The notes: generated from the sequence alone by a model not told the origin. Positions 1 to 8,035 are shown, numbered from the stretch's first letter. The stretch is DNA of 64,000 nucleotides from Allobosea sp. 67-29 (GCF_001898115.1 NZ_MKSQ01000008.1:285390-349389), one strand, 5' to 3'. A program made the numbers and translations.

Positions 1-181
1 AGGCGGCGGAATACCACCGCGTCGTCCAGCCGGCCGGCAGCCAGGTGCCGAGCCAGCGCGTGGCGAAGGAAGAGGTCACCACCGTCGCGATCATCGCGAA
101 GAGGTTGACGATGAAGAAGCCGATCAGCGTCCAGTTCGCGGCCGCCCAGAGCTTCGTCGAGAGACGGGTGTCTTTCACCAT
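1..181 (-). CDS. ABC transporter inner-membrane permease, PotC/PotI-like (N-terminal part only)
   Basis: Only the first 60 codons are inside the window; the gene runs off the left edge. The visible part starts MVKDTRLSTK and then has one hydrophobic segment (about residues 15-37, WTLIGFFIVNLF...), as expected for the first membrane span of the second permease of a polyamine/iron-type ABC importer. It starts 4 nt after the stop of the upstream permease, so it is the last visible member of the leftward operon of solute-binding protein, ATPase, permease, permease. Identity comes mainly from this position, because too little of the protein is seen to assign it alone. Confidence 0.75.
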   Translation of the reverse strand, partial: MVKDTRLSTKLWAAANWTLIGFFIVNLFAMIATVVTSSFATRWLGTWLPAGWTTRWYSAA

Positions 182-185
182 GGGA

Positions 186-1076
186 TCAGCCCTTTCCGCC
201 GCCAGCCGGGCCGCGATAGAGCAGGCCGCGCGCCGCCAGCACCGCGACGACGATGGCGAGCTGCACCACCGCCATGATCATCGCGACCGCCGAGGCCATG
301 GAGTAATCGTATTCCTCGAAGGCCGCCTGATAGGCTGCGATCGAGATGACGCGCGTCGGCCCCGCCGGGGCCCCGAGCAGCACCGCCGACGGAAAGACCG
401 AGAAGGCTTGCACGAAACTGAGGCAGAAGGTGATCGCCAGCCCCGGCAACAGCAATGGGAAAAGGATGTGCTTGAAGCGCTCCCACGGTCCCGCGCCCAG
501 CGTCGCGCCCGCATTCTCCAGGGCCGGATCGATGCCCGAGAGATAGGAGAGCGTCAGCAGGAAGGTGAAGGGGAAGCCGGTGATGACCAGCGAGAGCATC
601 ACGCCCCAGTAGTTGTGGAGCAACTTCACCGGCGAGGAGATGATGCCGAGCGTCATGAGCGTGCGGTTGAACCAGCCCTGCGGACCGAGATAGTTCAGCA
701 GGCCCTCGGCCACGAGAACCGTGCCGAGCGTGATCGGGATCACGAGGATCGTGGTCAGCAGGCGCTGGTTGCGCATCAGCCGGACACGGAAGGCGATCGG
801 GATCGCCAGAGCCAGGGTCACGATCGTCACCGGCAGCGCCAGCCAGAGCGTCGTCGCGATGGTGCCGTACAGGAAGGAATCGGAGAAGAAGCGCTGGTAG
901 TTGGCGAAGACGCCGCCCGCCTTCGGCTCGAAGGACAGGAAGAGCCCGTAAAGGAACGGGTAGATGAACAGCAGCAGCACGAACAGGATGGCCGGCACGA
1001 CCAGCAGCGTGAGACCGTCGAGCCCGCGCGCCGCCAGCCGCTGCTTCAGCGGGATGGAAGGAGCAACGGTGGTCAT
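186..1076 (-). CDS. ABC transporter permease, PotB/PotH-like
   Basis: Integral membrane subunit of a type I ABC importer, 296 aa, with about six hydrophobic spans (first at residues 20-45) and the usual binding-protein-dependent transport loop near residues 190-215 (LENAGATLGAGPWERFKHI), which contacts the ATPase. Its ATG overlaps the stop of the ATPase gene by 4 bp, so translation is probably coupled. With the next permease it would form the heterodimeric pore. Substrate is not shown by the sequence. The family (spermidine/putrescine, ferric iron, 2-aminoethylphosphonate) is broad, and the neighbouring mannonate dehydratase and FCD regulator point to a sugar acid. Confidence 0.9.
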   Translation of the reverse strand: MTTVAPSIPLKQRLAARGLDGLTLLVVPAILFVLLLFIYPFLYGLFLSFEPKAGGVFANYQRFFSDSFLYGTIATTLWLALPVTIVTLALAIPIAFRVRLMRNQRLLTTILVIPITLGTVLVAEGLLNYLGPQGWFNRTLMTLGIISSPVKLLHNYWGVMLSLVITGFPFTFLLTLSYLSGIDPALENAGATLGAGPWERFKHILFPLLLPGLAITFCLSFVQAFSVFPSAVLLGAPAGPTRVISIAAYQAAFEEYDYSMASAVAMIMAVVQLAIVVAVLAARGLLYRGPAGGGKG

Positions 1077-2146
1077 GCCGCGGCTCCGTAGACCAGAACC
1101 CGGTCCGGATCGGCCGCGAGCGTCACCGCCTCGCCCGGCGACAGCTTGTCATGGGCGAGGAAGGAGAGGTCCGTACCGTCGGCCATGCGGGCGAAGCCGA
1201 CGAATTCGCGGCCGCGGAACTCGGTCGAGACCACCTGGGCGTCAAGGCCCGGCTGGCCGGCGGCGACGGGCTGCAGGTCCTCGGGCCGGATGGCGAGCCA
1301 GGCCCCCGCGCCGGCCGTCACCTCGGTTCGGGTGCGGCCCGCGATCTGCGCATCGCCGACGGCGACCGTGGCGCGGCCATCGGCGGCGTTCGCGACCTTG
1401 CCCTTCACCTTGTTGCGGAAGCCCATGAACTCCGCGACGTCGAGATGGTCCGGGCGCGAGAACAGGTCCTCCGGCGTGCCGACCTGGCGCACGACGCCGT
1501 CGCGCAGCACGACGATGCGGTCGGCGAGCGAAAGCGCCTCTTCCTGATCGTGGGTGACGTAGATCGTGGTCGCGCCGAGCGTGTTGTGGATGCGGCGGAT
1601 TTCGGCGCGCATCTCGAGGCGCAGCTTGGCGTCGAGATTCGAGAGCGGCTCGTCCATCAGCACCAGCGGCGGCTCCACCACGATGGCACGGGCGATGGCG
1701 ACGCGCTGCTGTTGGCCGCCGGAAAGCTGGCCGGGCAGTTTCTCGGTCTGGCCCTGCAGGCGCACCAGCGCTGCCGCTTCAGCCACGCGCCGATCGATCT
1801 CGGCCTTGGGAACGCCGCGCATCTTCAGGCCGAAGCCGATATTCCTGTTCACGCTCATATGCGGGAAGAGCGCATAGTTCTGGAACACCATGCCGAAACC
1901 GCGCTCCTCCGGCCGCAGCGGGTCGATGCGCTTGTCGTCGAGCCAGATGCCGCCGCCGGTCGCCGGCAGCAGGCCCGCGATCAGGTTCAGCGTCGTCGAC
2001 TTGCCGCAACCTGAAGGGCCGAGAAGGGCGATGAATTCGCCCTTGCCGATCGTCAGCGATACGTCCTTGAGGGCGTTGTGGCTGCCGAAGTCGCGGCTCA
2101 GGCGATCGAGCCTGAGCTCGCGGAAAGAGGCTGCGTTGATGGTCAT
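1073..2146 (-). CDS. ABC transporter ATP-binding subunit, PotA/FbpC-like
   Basis: ATPase of the importer, 357 aa from the chosen ATG (MTINAASFRELRLDR). The frame stays open upstream, but the extra residues are low-complexity and cross a strong hairpin. Seen motifs: Walker A GPSGCGKST near residue 45, Q-loop FQNYALFPHM, signature LSGGQQQRVA, Walker B LVLMDEPLSNLD, and the switch His in YVTHDQEEAL. The C-terminal third (about 245-357) is a TOBE/MOP-type domain as in PotA, MalK and FbpC. It would energise the two adjacent permeases. It follows the solute-binding protein gene across a 13-bp hairpin. Confidence 0.92.
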   Translation of the reverse strand: MTINAASFRELRLDRLSRDFGSHNALKDVSLTIGKGEFIALLGPSGCGKSTTLNLIAGLLPATGGGIWLDDKRIDPLRPEERGFGMVFQNYALFPHMSVNRNIGFGLKMRGVPKAEIDRRVAEAAALVRLQGQTEKLPGQLSGGQQQRVAIARAIVVEPPLVLMDEPLSNLDAKLRLEMRAEIRRIHNTLGATTIYVTHDQEEALSLADRIVVLRDGVVRQVGTPEDLFSRPDHLDVAEFMGFRNKVKGKVANAADGRATVAVGDAQIAGRTRTEVTAGAGAWLAIRPEDLQPVAAGQPGLDAQVVSTEFRGREFVGFARMADGTDLSFLAHDKLSPGEAVTLAADPDRVLVYGAAA

Positions 2147-2182
2147 GGCGTCCGGAATCTGGAGAGCTGGATCGAATGGTGA

Positions 2183-2220
2183 CGGGTGGCGGGCTCCCCG
2201 ATCGCGAAGCCCGCCACCCG
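2183..2220 (-). terminator. Intra-operon hairpin between solute-binding protein and ATPase genes
   Basis: A perfect 13-bp inverted repeat (2183-2195 with 2208-2220) around a 12-nt loop lies 8 nt after the solute-binding protein stop codon. There is no T-run after it, so I read it as an mRNA-stabilising or partial-termination hairpin. Such hairpins commonly raise binding-protein expression over the membrane subunits in ABC operons. Function is inferred; the structure is seen. Confidence 0.7.
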
Positions 2221-2228
2221 GCCGGTCG

Positions 2229-3419
2229 TTACTTCTTCTTGGCGCCGCCGACCTGCTCGTCCCAGATGCGGAAAGCCGCAACCATCTTCTCGGGAGTCAG
2301 CGGTGTTTCCATGGGGTTGTCGGCGATCATCTTCTCGTATTCGGGGCGACCGAACTCGGCGATGGCCTTCTGGCTGGATTCCGGAGCCATCGAGAGCGGG
2401 ACATCCTTCACCGCCGGACCGGGATAGAAATAGCCCTCGTCATAGGTGTAGGCCTGCTGCTGCGGCGTCAGCATGTGGCGGATCAGATCGAGCAGCACCG
2501 CGAGCTTCTCGTCGGAAACACCCTTCGGGATCATCATGTACTGGGCGTCCGTGACCCAGTGGAAGCCCTTCAGGGTCTGGACCTTGGCTTCCTTCGGCAC
2601 GATGCCCAGGACGCGCGGGTTGATGTCCCAGCCCGTGGTGCTGACGATGATGTCGCGCGTGCCGTCACCCAGCTCCTTCATCGTCTGCCCGGTGCCGCCG
2701 GGGTAGTAGTCGATGTTCTCGCCGAGCTCCTTGAGGTAGGCCCAGGTCTTGTCCCAGCCCTTCTCCGGGTCCTTGGGGTCCTTGTCGCCGAGGAGATAGG
2801 GCAGCCCCATGATCCAGGTGCGACCGGGGCCGGAATTGGCCGGGCGCCCATAGAAGAAGCGGTTCTTGTTCTGCTTGGTCCAGGCCAGCAGCTCCTCGGC
2901 CGAGGTCGGAACCTGCTTGACCCGATCGGGCATGTACTCGAGCAGCGGGCCGGACGGATAGTACACCATCGCCATGCCCTGGCCCGAACCGAGATTGTGC
3001 ATGGCCAGCGCAGGCTTCAGGTAGATGTCCTCAGGCTTCGGCAACTCCGAAGCGAATTGGGGCAGCAGTTCGACCCAGAGCTTCTGGTCGATGCCTGCCG
3101 ACAGCACGTCGAGCCCGCCGATGACCAGATCGATGTCGAGGCGGCCGGCGCTCTGCTGGGCCTTGATCTTCGAGGGCAGCTCGGGAGCCGGCGCCTTGGT
3201 GAAGACCATGCGTGAAGCCATCTTCGGCTTCATCTTGGGATAGTTCTCGAGCGGCGTCTGCACCAGCGCCAGGGCGCCGCCGACGTCGACGACGCTGATC
3301 GTGACCGGCGAAGCCGGGACTTTCGGCTGCTGCGCGAAGACTCCCGGCGCATGTACGGCTGCGCCGAGGCCGGCGACGCCGCCGAGGAAGTGACGACGAT
3401 TGATGCTGTCCTGAGCCAT
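2229..3419 (-). CDS. ABC transporter solute-binding protein, family 1 (PotD/PotF-like), Tat-exported
   Basis: Periplasmic receptor of the importer, 396 aa from MAQDSINRRHFLGG. The start is fixed by GGAGG 8 nt upstream. The N terminus has a twin-arginine motif (NRRHFLGG) and a short hydrophobic stretch ending near AQQ, so export is likely by Tat in folded form. The body matches the two-lobed extracellular solute-binding family 1 (TISVVDVGGAL..., ...DLVIGGLDVLSAG..., ...ATDAQYMMIPKGV-like C-lobe). It is the first gene of the leftward operon and diverges from a GntR regulator and uxuA, which suggests a uronate or aldonate ligand; this is inference. A polyamine or phosphonate ligand cannot be excluded. 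Confidence 0.9.
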   Translation of the reverse strand: MAQDSINRRHFLGGVAGLGAAVHAPGVFAQQPKVPASPVTISVVDVGGALALVQTPLENYPKMKPKMASRMVFTKAPAPELPSKIKAQQSAGRLDIDLVIGGLDVLSAGIDQKLWVELLPQFASELPKPEDIYLKPALAMHNLGSGQGMAMVYYPSGPLLEYMPDRVKQVPTSAEELLAWTKQNKNRFFYGRPANSGPGRTWIMGLPYLLGDKDPKDPEKGWDKTWAYLKELGENIDYYPGGTGQTMKELGDGTRDIIVSTTGWDINPRVLGIVPKEAKVQTLKGFHWVTDAQYMMIPKGVSDEKLAVLLDLIRHMLTPQQQAYTYDEGYFYPGPAVKDVPLSMAPESSQKAIAEFGRPEYEKMIADNPMETPLTPEKMVAAFRIWDEQVGGAKKK

Positions 3420-3523
3420 GTTATCTCCTCCAGATGCGGGGTTCCGCTTCTTTGCTTCTTGTCTTGCGCAGGTCCGGCCGCCGCCATCCGACACCCGCCT
3501 ATCAACCGCCCGGCCCTGCCAAG

Positions 3524-3553
3524 TTGACGCAAGCCCCGGTTAATCGGTATCCT
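3524..3553 (+). promoter_or_regulatory. Candidate promoter for the GntR regulator and uxuA
   Basis: TTGACG at 3524-3529 (5 of 6 to the -35 consensus) and TATCCT at 3548-3553 (4 of 6 to -10), spaced 18 bp. The palindromic operator begins inside the -10 element, so a bound repressor would block polymerase. A leftward promoter with TTGACG at 3565-3570 would have the same palindrome in its spacer. Confidence 0.5.
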
Positions 3554-3563
3554 AGTATACTAG
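3552..3563. promoter_or_regulatory. Perfect 12-bp palindrome CTAGTATACTAG, candidate GntR/FCD operator
   Basis: The core TAGTATACTA fits the TNGT-N-ACNA half-site pattern known for FadR-subfamily GntR repressors. It is 18 bp upstream of the GntR start and 133 bp upstream of the divergent solute-binding protein start, so one site could control both sides, with a sugar-acid inducer. The palindrome is seen; the binding protein is inferred from the adjacent gene. Confidence 0.7.
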
Positions 3564-3580
3564 TCGTCAAGAGCTTGGCA

Positions 3581-4276
3581 ATGGCCCATCCGGCAAGCCG
3601 TCATAGCACGGATCAGATCTACAGCATGCTGCGCACCGACATCATCAGCGGCGCGCTGAAGCCGCGCGAGTCGATGTCGGAGGCGCGGATGGCGCTGCGC
3701 TTCGGCGTCAGCCGCACGCCCGTGCGCGAGGCGTTCAAGCGGCTCGTCGATGAAGGTTTCCTCGTCGCGGTGCCTCAGGTCGGCACCTTCGTCGCACCGA
3801 TCGATCTGGCGGCCGTGCACGACAGCCAGTTCGTCCGCGAGACGCTGGAGTGCCGCACGGTCGTGCTGGCCGCGCAGCGCATCGGCGAGGCCGATTGCCG
3901 CCGGCTCGAAGCGCAGATCGACGCACAGGCGCAGGCCGTACTGCGGCAGGACCGGGCGGAGATCTTCCGTCTGGACGAGGTTTTCCACGCGGAGATCTCG
4001 CGCATCGCCGGCCATCGCGCCGTCTGGAGCATGATCGAGGGCGTGAAAGCGCAGATGGACCGGGTGCGCTGCCTCTCCCTGGAAACGCCCTCCTGGTCTG
4101 AAGTGATCCTGAACGAGCACAGGATCATTGCAGCCTGCGTCATCAAGCATGACGCGAAGGGAGCGGAGGCCGCTATGCGCGCGCATCTGCGGACCGTCTT
4201 CGCGACGATCGACACCATCGCGAAGGATCATGCCGACGCCTTCGACGATTCCAGGCTCGCCCACGAAGGCCCCTGA
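3581..4276 (+). CDS. GntR-family transcriptional regulator, FadR/FCD subfamily
   Basis: DNA-binding regulator of 231 aa. Residues 8-70 form the winged helix-turn-helix (LRTDIISGALKP..., ...FGVSRTPVREAFKRL), and residues 80-215 form an all-helical FCD ligand domain. The usual FCD metal-site residues are visible: Asp/His in LDEVFHAE, His in NEHR and His in MRAHL. The ATG at 3581 is preferred because the longer open frame runs through the promoter and operator. It sits 44 bp upstream of uxuA on the same strand, like UxuR/ExuR-type regulators next to uronate genes, and probably represses itself, uxuA and the divergent transporter until a sugar-acid ligand binds. Confidence 0.9.
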   Translation: MAHPASRHSTDQIYSMLRTDIISGALKPRESMSEARMALRFGVSRTPVREAFKRLVDEGFLVAVPQVGTFVAPIDLAAVHDSQFVRETLECRTVVLAAQRIGEADCRRLEAQIDAQAQAVLRQDRAEIFRLDEVFHAEISRIAGHRAVWSMIEGVKAQMDRVRCLSLETPSWSEVILNEHRIIAACVIKHDAKGAEAAMRAHLRTVFATIDTIAKDHADAFDDSRLAHEGP

Positions 4277-4320
4277 CGCCGCCCTCCGCACAGCGACATT
4301 TCTCACGAGGATACAAGACC

Positions 4321-5517
4321 ATGGAACAATGCTGGCGCTGGTTCGGGCCGGACGATGTCGTGACTCTGGCACAGGCCCGGCAGGCCGGCGCGAGCGGCAT
4401 TGTCAATTCGCTGCACCAGATTCCCTATGGCGTAGTCTGGAGCGTCGAGGAGATCGAGAAGCGCCAGGCCATTGTCCGTTCGGACAGGAGCCTCGGCCTG
4501 GAATGGAAGGTGGTCGAGAGCCTGCCGATCCATGAGAGCGTCAAGATCGGCGAAGGCGACCTCGAAACCATCTTCGAGAACTACCGCCAGTCGATGCGCA
4601 ACCTCGCCGCCTGCGGGCTCGAGGTGATCTGCTACAATTTCATGCCGGTGCTGGACTGGACCCGCACCGAGCTCGCCCACAAGCTGCCCGGCGGCGGCAC
4701 GGCCCTGCGCTTCAACCTGCACGAATATGTCGCGCTCGACCACTTCATGCTGAAGCGCAAGGGCGCCGACGAGGGCCATTCGGCCGACGTGATGGACAAG
4801 GCCAAGGCCTGGTTCGAGAGGTCGACACAGGCCGATCGCGACCGGCTGCTCTCCAGCGTCATGGCCGGTCTGCCCGGCGCCTTCGACCGCTACGACCTGC
4901 CCGGCCTCGCACGCATTCTCGAACGCTATGCCGGCATCACCCATGAGAAGCTGCGCGAGAACCTGAAGCGCTTCCTCGAAGCGATCATCCCGACGGCCGA
5001 GGAGGTCGGCATCCGGATGTGCATCCACCCGGACGATCCGCCGCGGCCGCTCTTCGGCCTGCCGCGCATCTGCTCGGACGAGGATGACATCGCCTATATC
5101 CTCGACGCCGTCGATTCTCCCGCGAACGGACTGACGCTCTGTTCCGGCTCGCTCGGCGCCAATCCGAAGAACGACGTTCCGGGCATCGCGCGTCGCTTCG
5201 CCGACAGGATCTGGTTCGCGCATCTGCGCAACGTCGCCAAGGACCCCGACGGCTCCTTCATGGAGGCCGAGCATCTCGGCGGCGACACCGACATGGTCGC
5301 GCTGGTCGACGCGCTGATGGCCGAGGAACAGCGCCGCAAGGCCGCGGGCCTCACCGCCTGGCAAATTCCGATGCGGCCCGACCACGGCCACGAACTGCTC
5401 GACGACCTCGGCAAGGGCTCTTTTCCGGGCTACCCGGCCGTTGGCCGCCTGCGTGGGCTCGCGGAGCTGCGCGGCGTGATGACGGCGCTGGCGCAGGTCA
5501 AGGGCTACGACGCCTGA
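4321..5517 (+). CDS. uxuA: D-mannonate dehydratase
   Basis: Converts D-mannonate to 2-keto-3-deoxy-D-gluconate in the cytoplasmic glucuronate pathway. The 398-aa length and motifs fit the UxuA family: MEQCWRWFGPDD at the start, VICYNFMPVLDWTRT near 105, IHPDDPP near 238, LCSGSLG near 275, WFAHLRN near 300 and RPDHGHE near 350, which include the His/Cys metal ligands. Start is the only ATG near a GAGG-like site. It is followed by a strong hairpin terminator, so it ends the GntR-uxuA unit. No uxaC, uxuB or kdgK is in the window, so the rest of the pathway must be elsewhere. Confidence 0.95.
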   Translation: MEQCWRWFGPDDVVTLAQARQAGASGIVNSLHQIPYGVVWSVEEIEKRQAIVRSDRSLGLEWKVVESLPIHESVKIGEGDLETIFENYRQSMRNLAACGLEVICYNFMPVLDWTRTELAHKLPGGGTALRFNLHEYVALDHFMLKRKGADEGHSADVMDKAKAWFERSTQADRDRLLSSVMAGLPGAFDRYDLPGLARILERYAGITHEKLRENLKRFLEAIIPTAEEVGIRMCIHPDDPPRPLFGLPRICSDEDDIAYILDAVDSPANGLTLCSGSLGANPKNDVPGIARRFADRIWFAHLRNVAKDPDGSFMEAEHLGGDTDMVALVDALMAEEQRRKAAGLTAWQIPMRPDHGHELLDDLGKGSFPGYPAVGRLRGLAELRGVMTALAQVKGYDA

Positions 5518-5522
5518 AACTC

Positions 5523-5549
5523 GAAAGGCGGGCTAAGCGCCCGCCTTTC
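5523..5549 (+). terminator. Rho-independent terminator after uxuA
   Basis: An 11-bp perfect stem (5523-5533 with 5539-5549) with a 5-nt loop begins 6 nt after the uxuA stop. The 3' arm ends in TTTCT. The matching AAAG on the other arm means it could also act weakly leftward. Confidence 0.8.
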
Positions 5550-5632
5550 TGCAAAGACCGTCAGCCGTGGTTCTCGGGCGAAGCGAAGCGCGGACCCGAA
5601 AATCTCCGGCAAAAGTGCGCTCACGGCCCGCG

Positions 5633-5655
5633 ATGCTCGGGCCGAGCCCGAGCAT
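5633..5655. repeat. REP-like 10-bp palindrome (ATGCTCGGGC arms)
   Basis: Perfect 10-bp arms with a 3-nt loop lie 17 bp downstream of the ureE stop. The GCCCGAG core and the nearby CTCGGGCGAAGCGAAGCGCG stretch (about 5574-5593) look like dispersed rhizobial palindromic intergenic repeats. Only one copy is recognised here, so the repeat status is a guess. It may also act as the ureE terminator. Confidence 0.45.
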
Positions 5656-5672
5656 GACGCGCTGCATCCGCC

Positions 5673-6353
5673 TCAGTGGTCGTGGGAATGGCCCTTGTGG
5701 CCATGCGCGGCGCCATGACCGTGACCATGATCGTGGTGGCCGTGCCCATGATGGTCGTGATCATGACCGCAGCCGCAACCTTCACCATGGGCATGCTCGT
5801 GCTTGTGGCCGTGCTCATGCTTGTGCTCATGCGCATGACCGTGGTGGTCGGGGCCATGGTCATGATCGTGATGGCCATGGTGATGATGGTCGTGGCCGCA
5901 GCCGCAATCGTCGCCATGGGCGTGGTGATGCACCTCCGGCTCCGGCTGGAAAGGCCGCTCGACCGGCGTCATCGCGCAGCCCTGCCCGCGCACCAGCTCA
6001 GCCAGCGCCGGATCGTTGGGGACGTAGAGCGCATCGGCCGTCATTTCGGCCGGGACGTGATGGCCGCCGAGATGCCAGGCGAGGCGCGTCAGCCGCAGCG
6101 GGTTCTCGGCACGAACCGCCAGCAGGCTTTCGGGCACGGCCCTGACCTGCACGAGACGGCCATCCTCCAGCTTGAGGGCATCGCCGTCGTTCAGCACTGC
6201 CGGCTTGTCGAGCGCGATCTCGATCTCGAGCCCGCCCGCCGTCGTCGCGGTCACGCCGCCGCGATTGCGGTCGCGGTGCGCGAGACCGAGCGTGTCCGCG
6301 ACGCGCTCGGGGCGGACGGCGGCCTTGCGAACGAGGGAGTTGGCGCGAAGCAT
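5673..6353 (-). CDS. ureE: Urease accessory protein UreE with a long His-rich nickel tail
   Basis: Nickel metallochaperone that delivers Ni to the urease GTPase complex. From MLRANSLVRKAA the protein is 226 aa. The first about 75 residues are the UreE peptide-binding domain (ADTLGLAHRDR...), and residues 75-140 are the Ni-binding domain with LAWHLGGHHVP carrying the conserved interface His. The last about 85 residues are nearly all His, Asp, Gly, Glu and Lys, with about 39 His and two CGCGHDH repeats. Typical UreE tails hold far fewer His. ATGs 33 and 69 nt upstream are in frame, and no clear ribosome site decides among them. No other urease gene is adjacent. Confidence 0.9.
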   Translation of the reverse strand: MLRANSLVRKAAVRPERVADTLGLAHRDRNRGGVTATTAGGLEIEIALDKPAVLNDGDALKLEDGRLVQVRAVPESLLAVRAENPLRLTRLAWHLGGHHVPAEMTADALYVPNDPALAELVRGQGCAMTPVERPFQPEPEVHHHAHGDDCGCGHDHHHHGHHDHDHGPDHHGHAHEHKHEHGHKHEHAHGEGCGCGHDHDHHGHGHHDHGHGHGAAHGHKGHSHDH

Positions 6354-6482
6354 CTGCGATGATCCCTTGGCTGGGGCCGGAGCCATCGTCGGCTCGCGGC
6401 CCGGATCGCACCTCAGTAGCACAAACGGACGGCCGCGCTACCGCGCTTTCGGCGTCGCGCCGAGGTGCCGCACCGGCGGGGT

Positions 6483-7391
6483 TCAGCTCTCGCCGGAAGC
6501 AGGAGGTTCCACCGTCGGCGGAGCCGCCTCTTCGGCGGATGGGGCTCGCTTGGGCTTGGCCTTCGGCTTCTTCTTGACCTTCTTGACCACGACCTTCGGA
6601 CGTGCCGGGCGGGCCTGCTGGTCCTGCAGCATCTCGAGCTGGACCTGCTGGATCTCGGCGAGGCGCTGCCATTGGCGGGTGATCAGATGGTCCATCTTCT
6701 CGTGCAGATGGCGGATCTCGAGCTCGGCCTTGAGATTGACCTGATAGTCGTTGGCCGAGCGCAGCCTGTCCTTCGCCTCCTGGCGCTTCTGGCTCATCAT
6801 GATGATCGGAGCCTGGATCGCGGCGATGCAGGACAGCACCAGATTGAGCAGGATGAAGGGGTAGGGATCGAAGGCATTGGCCGCCCCCATCGCCACATTC
6901 ACCGCCATCCAGACGAAGAGCACCACGGCGAAGCTGATCAGGAAGGCCCAGGAGCCGCCGAAACTGGCGAGATTGTCGGACAGGCGCTCGCCGAGCGTGC
7001 GGTGTTCCTCGAAATCGTCCTCGACGTTCTCGGCGATGGTTTCCTGACGGGCGATGCTCTCGGCGACCTCGCGGTCGAGGTCGGAATACTCGCCGTGCTC
7101 CTCGCGCAGGATCTCCTCGACGTAGCGCGTGCGGTAGCGCGCAAGCTCCTTGAGGCTGATCAGGGCATGGTCGGGAAGTTCGGGAAAGTCGTTGCGGATG
7201 TGCTCGGCCAATGCCGGACGCAGCGTTCCGATCTCGATGAGGTTCTTCCGGGCGGTCTCCTGCCCGCTGATCGCGCAGACGCCGCGCTTGCGGCCGGCAC
7301 CGGCGCGCGCCGCGGGAAGCTCGAAGGGTTCCGCGACCGGCGGAATATCGAGCCCCGACATCTCGTGCTTGTCGTCGGATCTTTCGCTCAC
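6483..7391 (-). CDS. DUF1003 family membrane protein
   Basis: 302 aa, opened by a GTG. Residues 35-75 hold a conserved CAISGQ...LRPALA zinc-ribbon-like N-terminal block of this family. Two adjacent membrane spans follow at about 145-165 and 180-200 (WAFLISFAVVLFVWMAVN and PFILLNLVLSCIAAIQAPIIMMSQ), then a helical segment to 250 and a basic KVKKKPKAKPK linker with a Pro/Ala tail. Family function is unknown. An in-frame ATG ten codons in (MSGLDIPP) is an alternative start. It is on the same strand as the upstream acidic protein, but a 14-bp hairpin separates them. Confidence 0.85.
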   Translation of the reverse strand: MSERSDDKHEMSGLDIPPVAEPFELPAARAGAGRKRGVCAISGQETARKNLIEIGTLRPALAEHIRNDFPELPDHALISLKELARYRTRYVEEILREEHGEYSDLDREVAESIARQETIAENVEDDFEEHRTLGERLSDNLASFGGSWAFLISFAVVLFVWMAVNVAMGAANAFDPYPFILLNLVLSCIAAIQAPIIMMSQKRQEAKDRLRSANDYQVNLKAELEIRHLHEKMDHLITRQWQRLAEIQQVQLEMLQDQQARPARPKVVVKKVKKKPKAKPKRAPSAEEAAPPTVEPPASGES

Positions 7392-7458
7392 GCGTGACCT
7401 ATCGGGTTCCTGCCGAACTCGCCCAGCCGACGCCGGACCCCTTCCGATCGCAGCGACG

Positions 7459-7498
7459 GCAAGGTCGCCCCGCCGTTCCGGCGACGGGGCGACCTTGC
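7459..7498. terminator. Strong 14-bp hairpin in the 7392-7590 intergenic region
   Basis: Perfect 14-bp arms (7459-7472 with 7485-7498) and a 12-nt loop lie 93 nt after the stop of the acidic small protein. There is no T-run on the leftward strand, so it is either a Rho-assisted terminator or an RNA structure element. Nothing else is recognised in 7392-7590. Confidence 0.5.
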
Positions 7499-7590
7499 AT
7501 TGTGTTATGCCATCGATTTTCTGCGGAAAAGTGGCTTTTCCGTTTCAGCCGGGCGCCTAGGCATCCGGCTTGACCGAATCGGCGAAGAAT

Positions 7591-7911
7591 TCAGGACGTC
7601 GCCTTGCCCTGATCGTCGTCGTCCTCCGGCTCCTCCTCGGAATCCTCATCGGCCTCGTCGTCGTCCTCCGCCAGGTCGTCCTCGTCGTCCAGATCGAGAT
7701 ATTCGTAGCCGAAGACGATCTCGCCGGTTTCGGGATCGAAGGCGCTGACGGAGGAATCCTCGAAGGCCTCGATCAGCATTTCCGCATCGTCCGGCCCGTC
7801 GACATCGAAACGACGGACCGCGGCCTCGCCCTCGGCCTTGAGCACGAGCTCGATCGACCAGCCCCGGCCGGTGGTGTCGTAGATGCACTTCAAACCCTGG
7901 ATCGGCAGCAT
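7591..7911 (-). CDS. Hypothetical acidic protein
   Basis: 106 aa starting at MLPIQGLKCIYD, fixed by AAGGAG 6 nt upstream. Residues 1-70 look like a small folded domain (GWSIELVLKAEG, FDVDGPDDAEMLIEAFEDS). Residues 78-106 are almost entirely Asp and Glu. I do not recognise the family. It lies between the PfkB kinase and DUF1003 genes on the same strand. The acidic tail could bind cations or basic partners, but no function can be assigned. Confidence 0.75.
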   Translation of the reverse strand: MLPIQGLKCIYDTTGRGWSIELVLKAEGEAAVRRFDVDGPDDAEMLIEAFEDSSVSAFDPETGEIVFGYEYLDLDDEDDLAEDDDEADEDSEEEPEDDDDQGKATS

Positions 7912-8035
7912 GCGGCTCTCCTTAGGTTGACCAGATGCGCAACGGCGCATGACCGGTCTGATGCCCCAGCCGCGTGACGACCACGCGACGCCACCGCCTT
8001 CCGGCGGGATCGCCGCGCCCGAAGCGCAGACCGGA

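Noticed and set aside
5676..6362. Long rightward frame that looks like a very hydrophobic Val/Met membrane protein
   Set aside because: It is the antisense of the ureE His tail: CAT/CAC His codons read backwards as ATG/GTG. Codon use and family evidence favour ureE.
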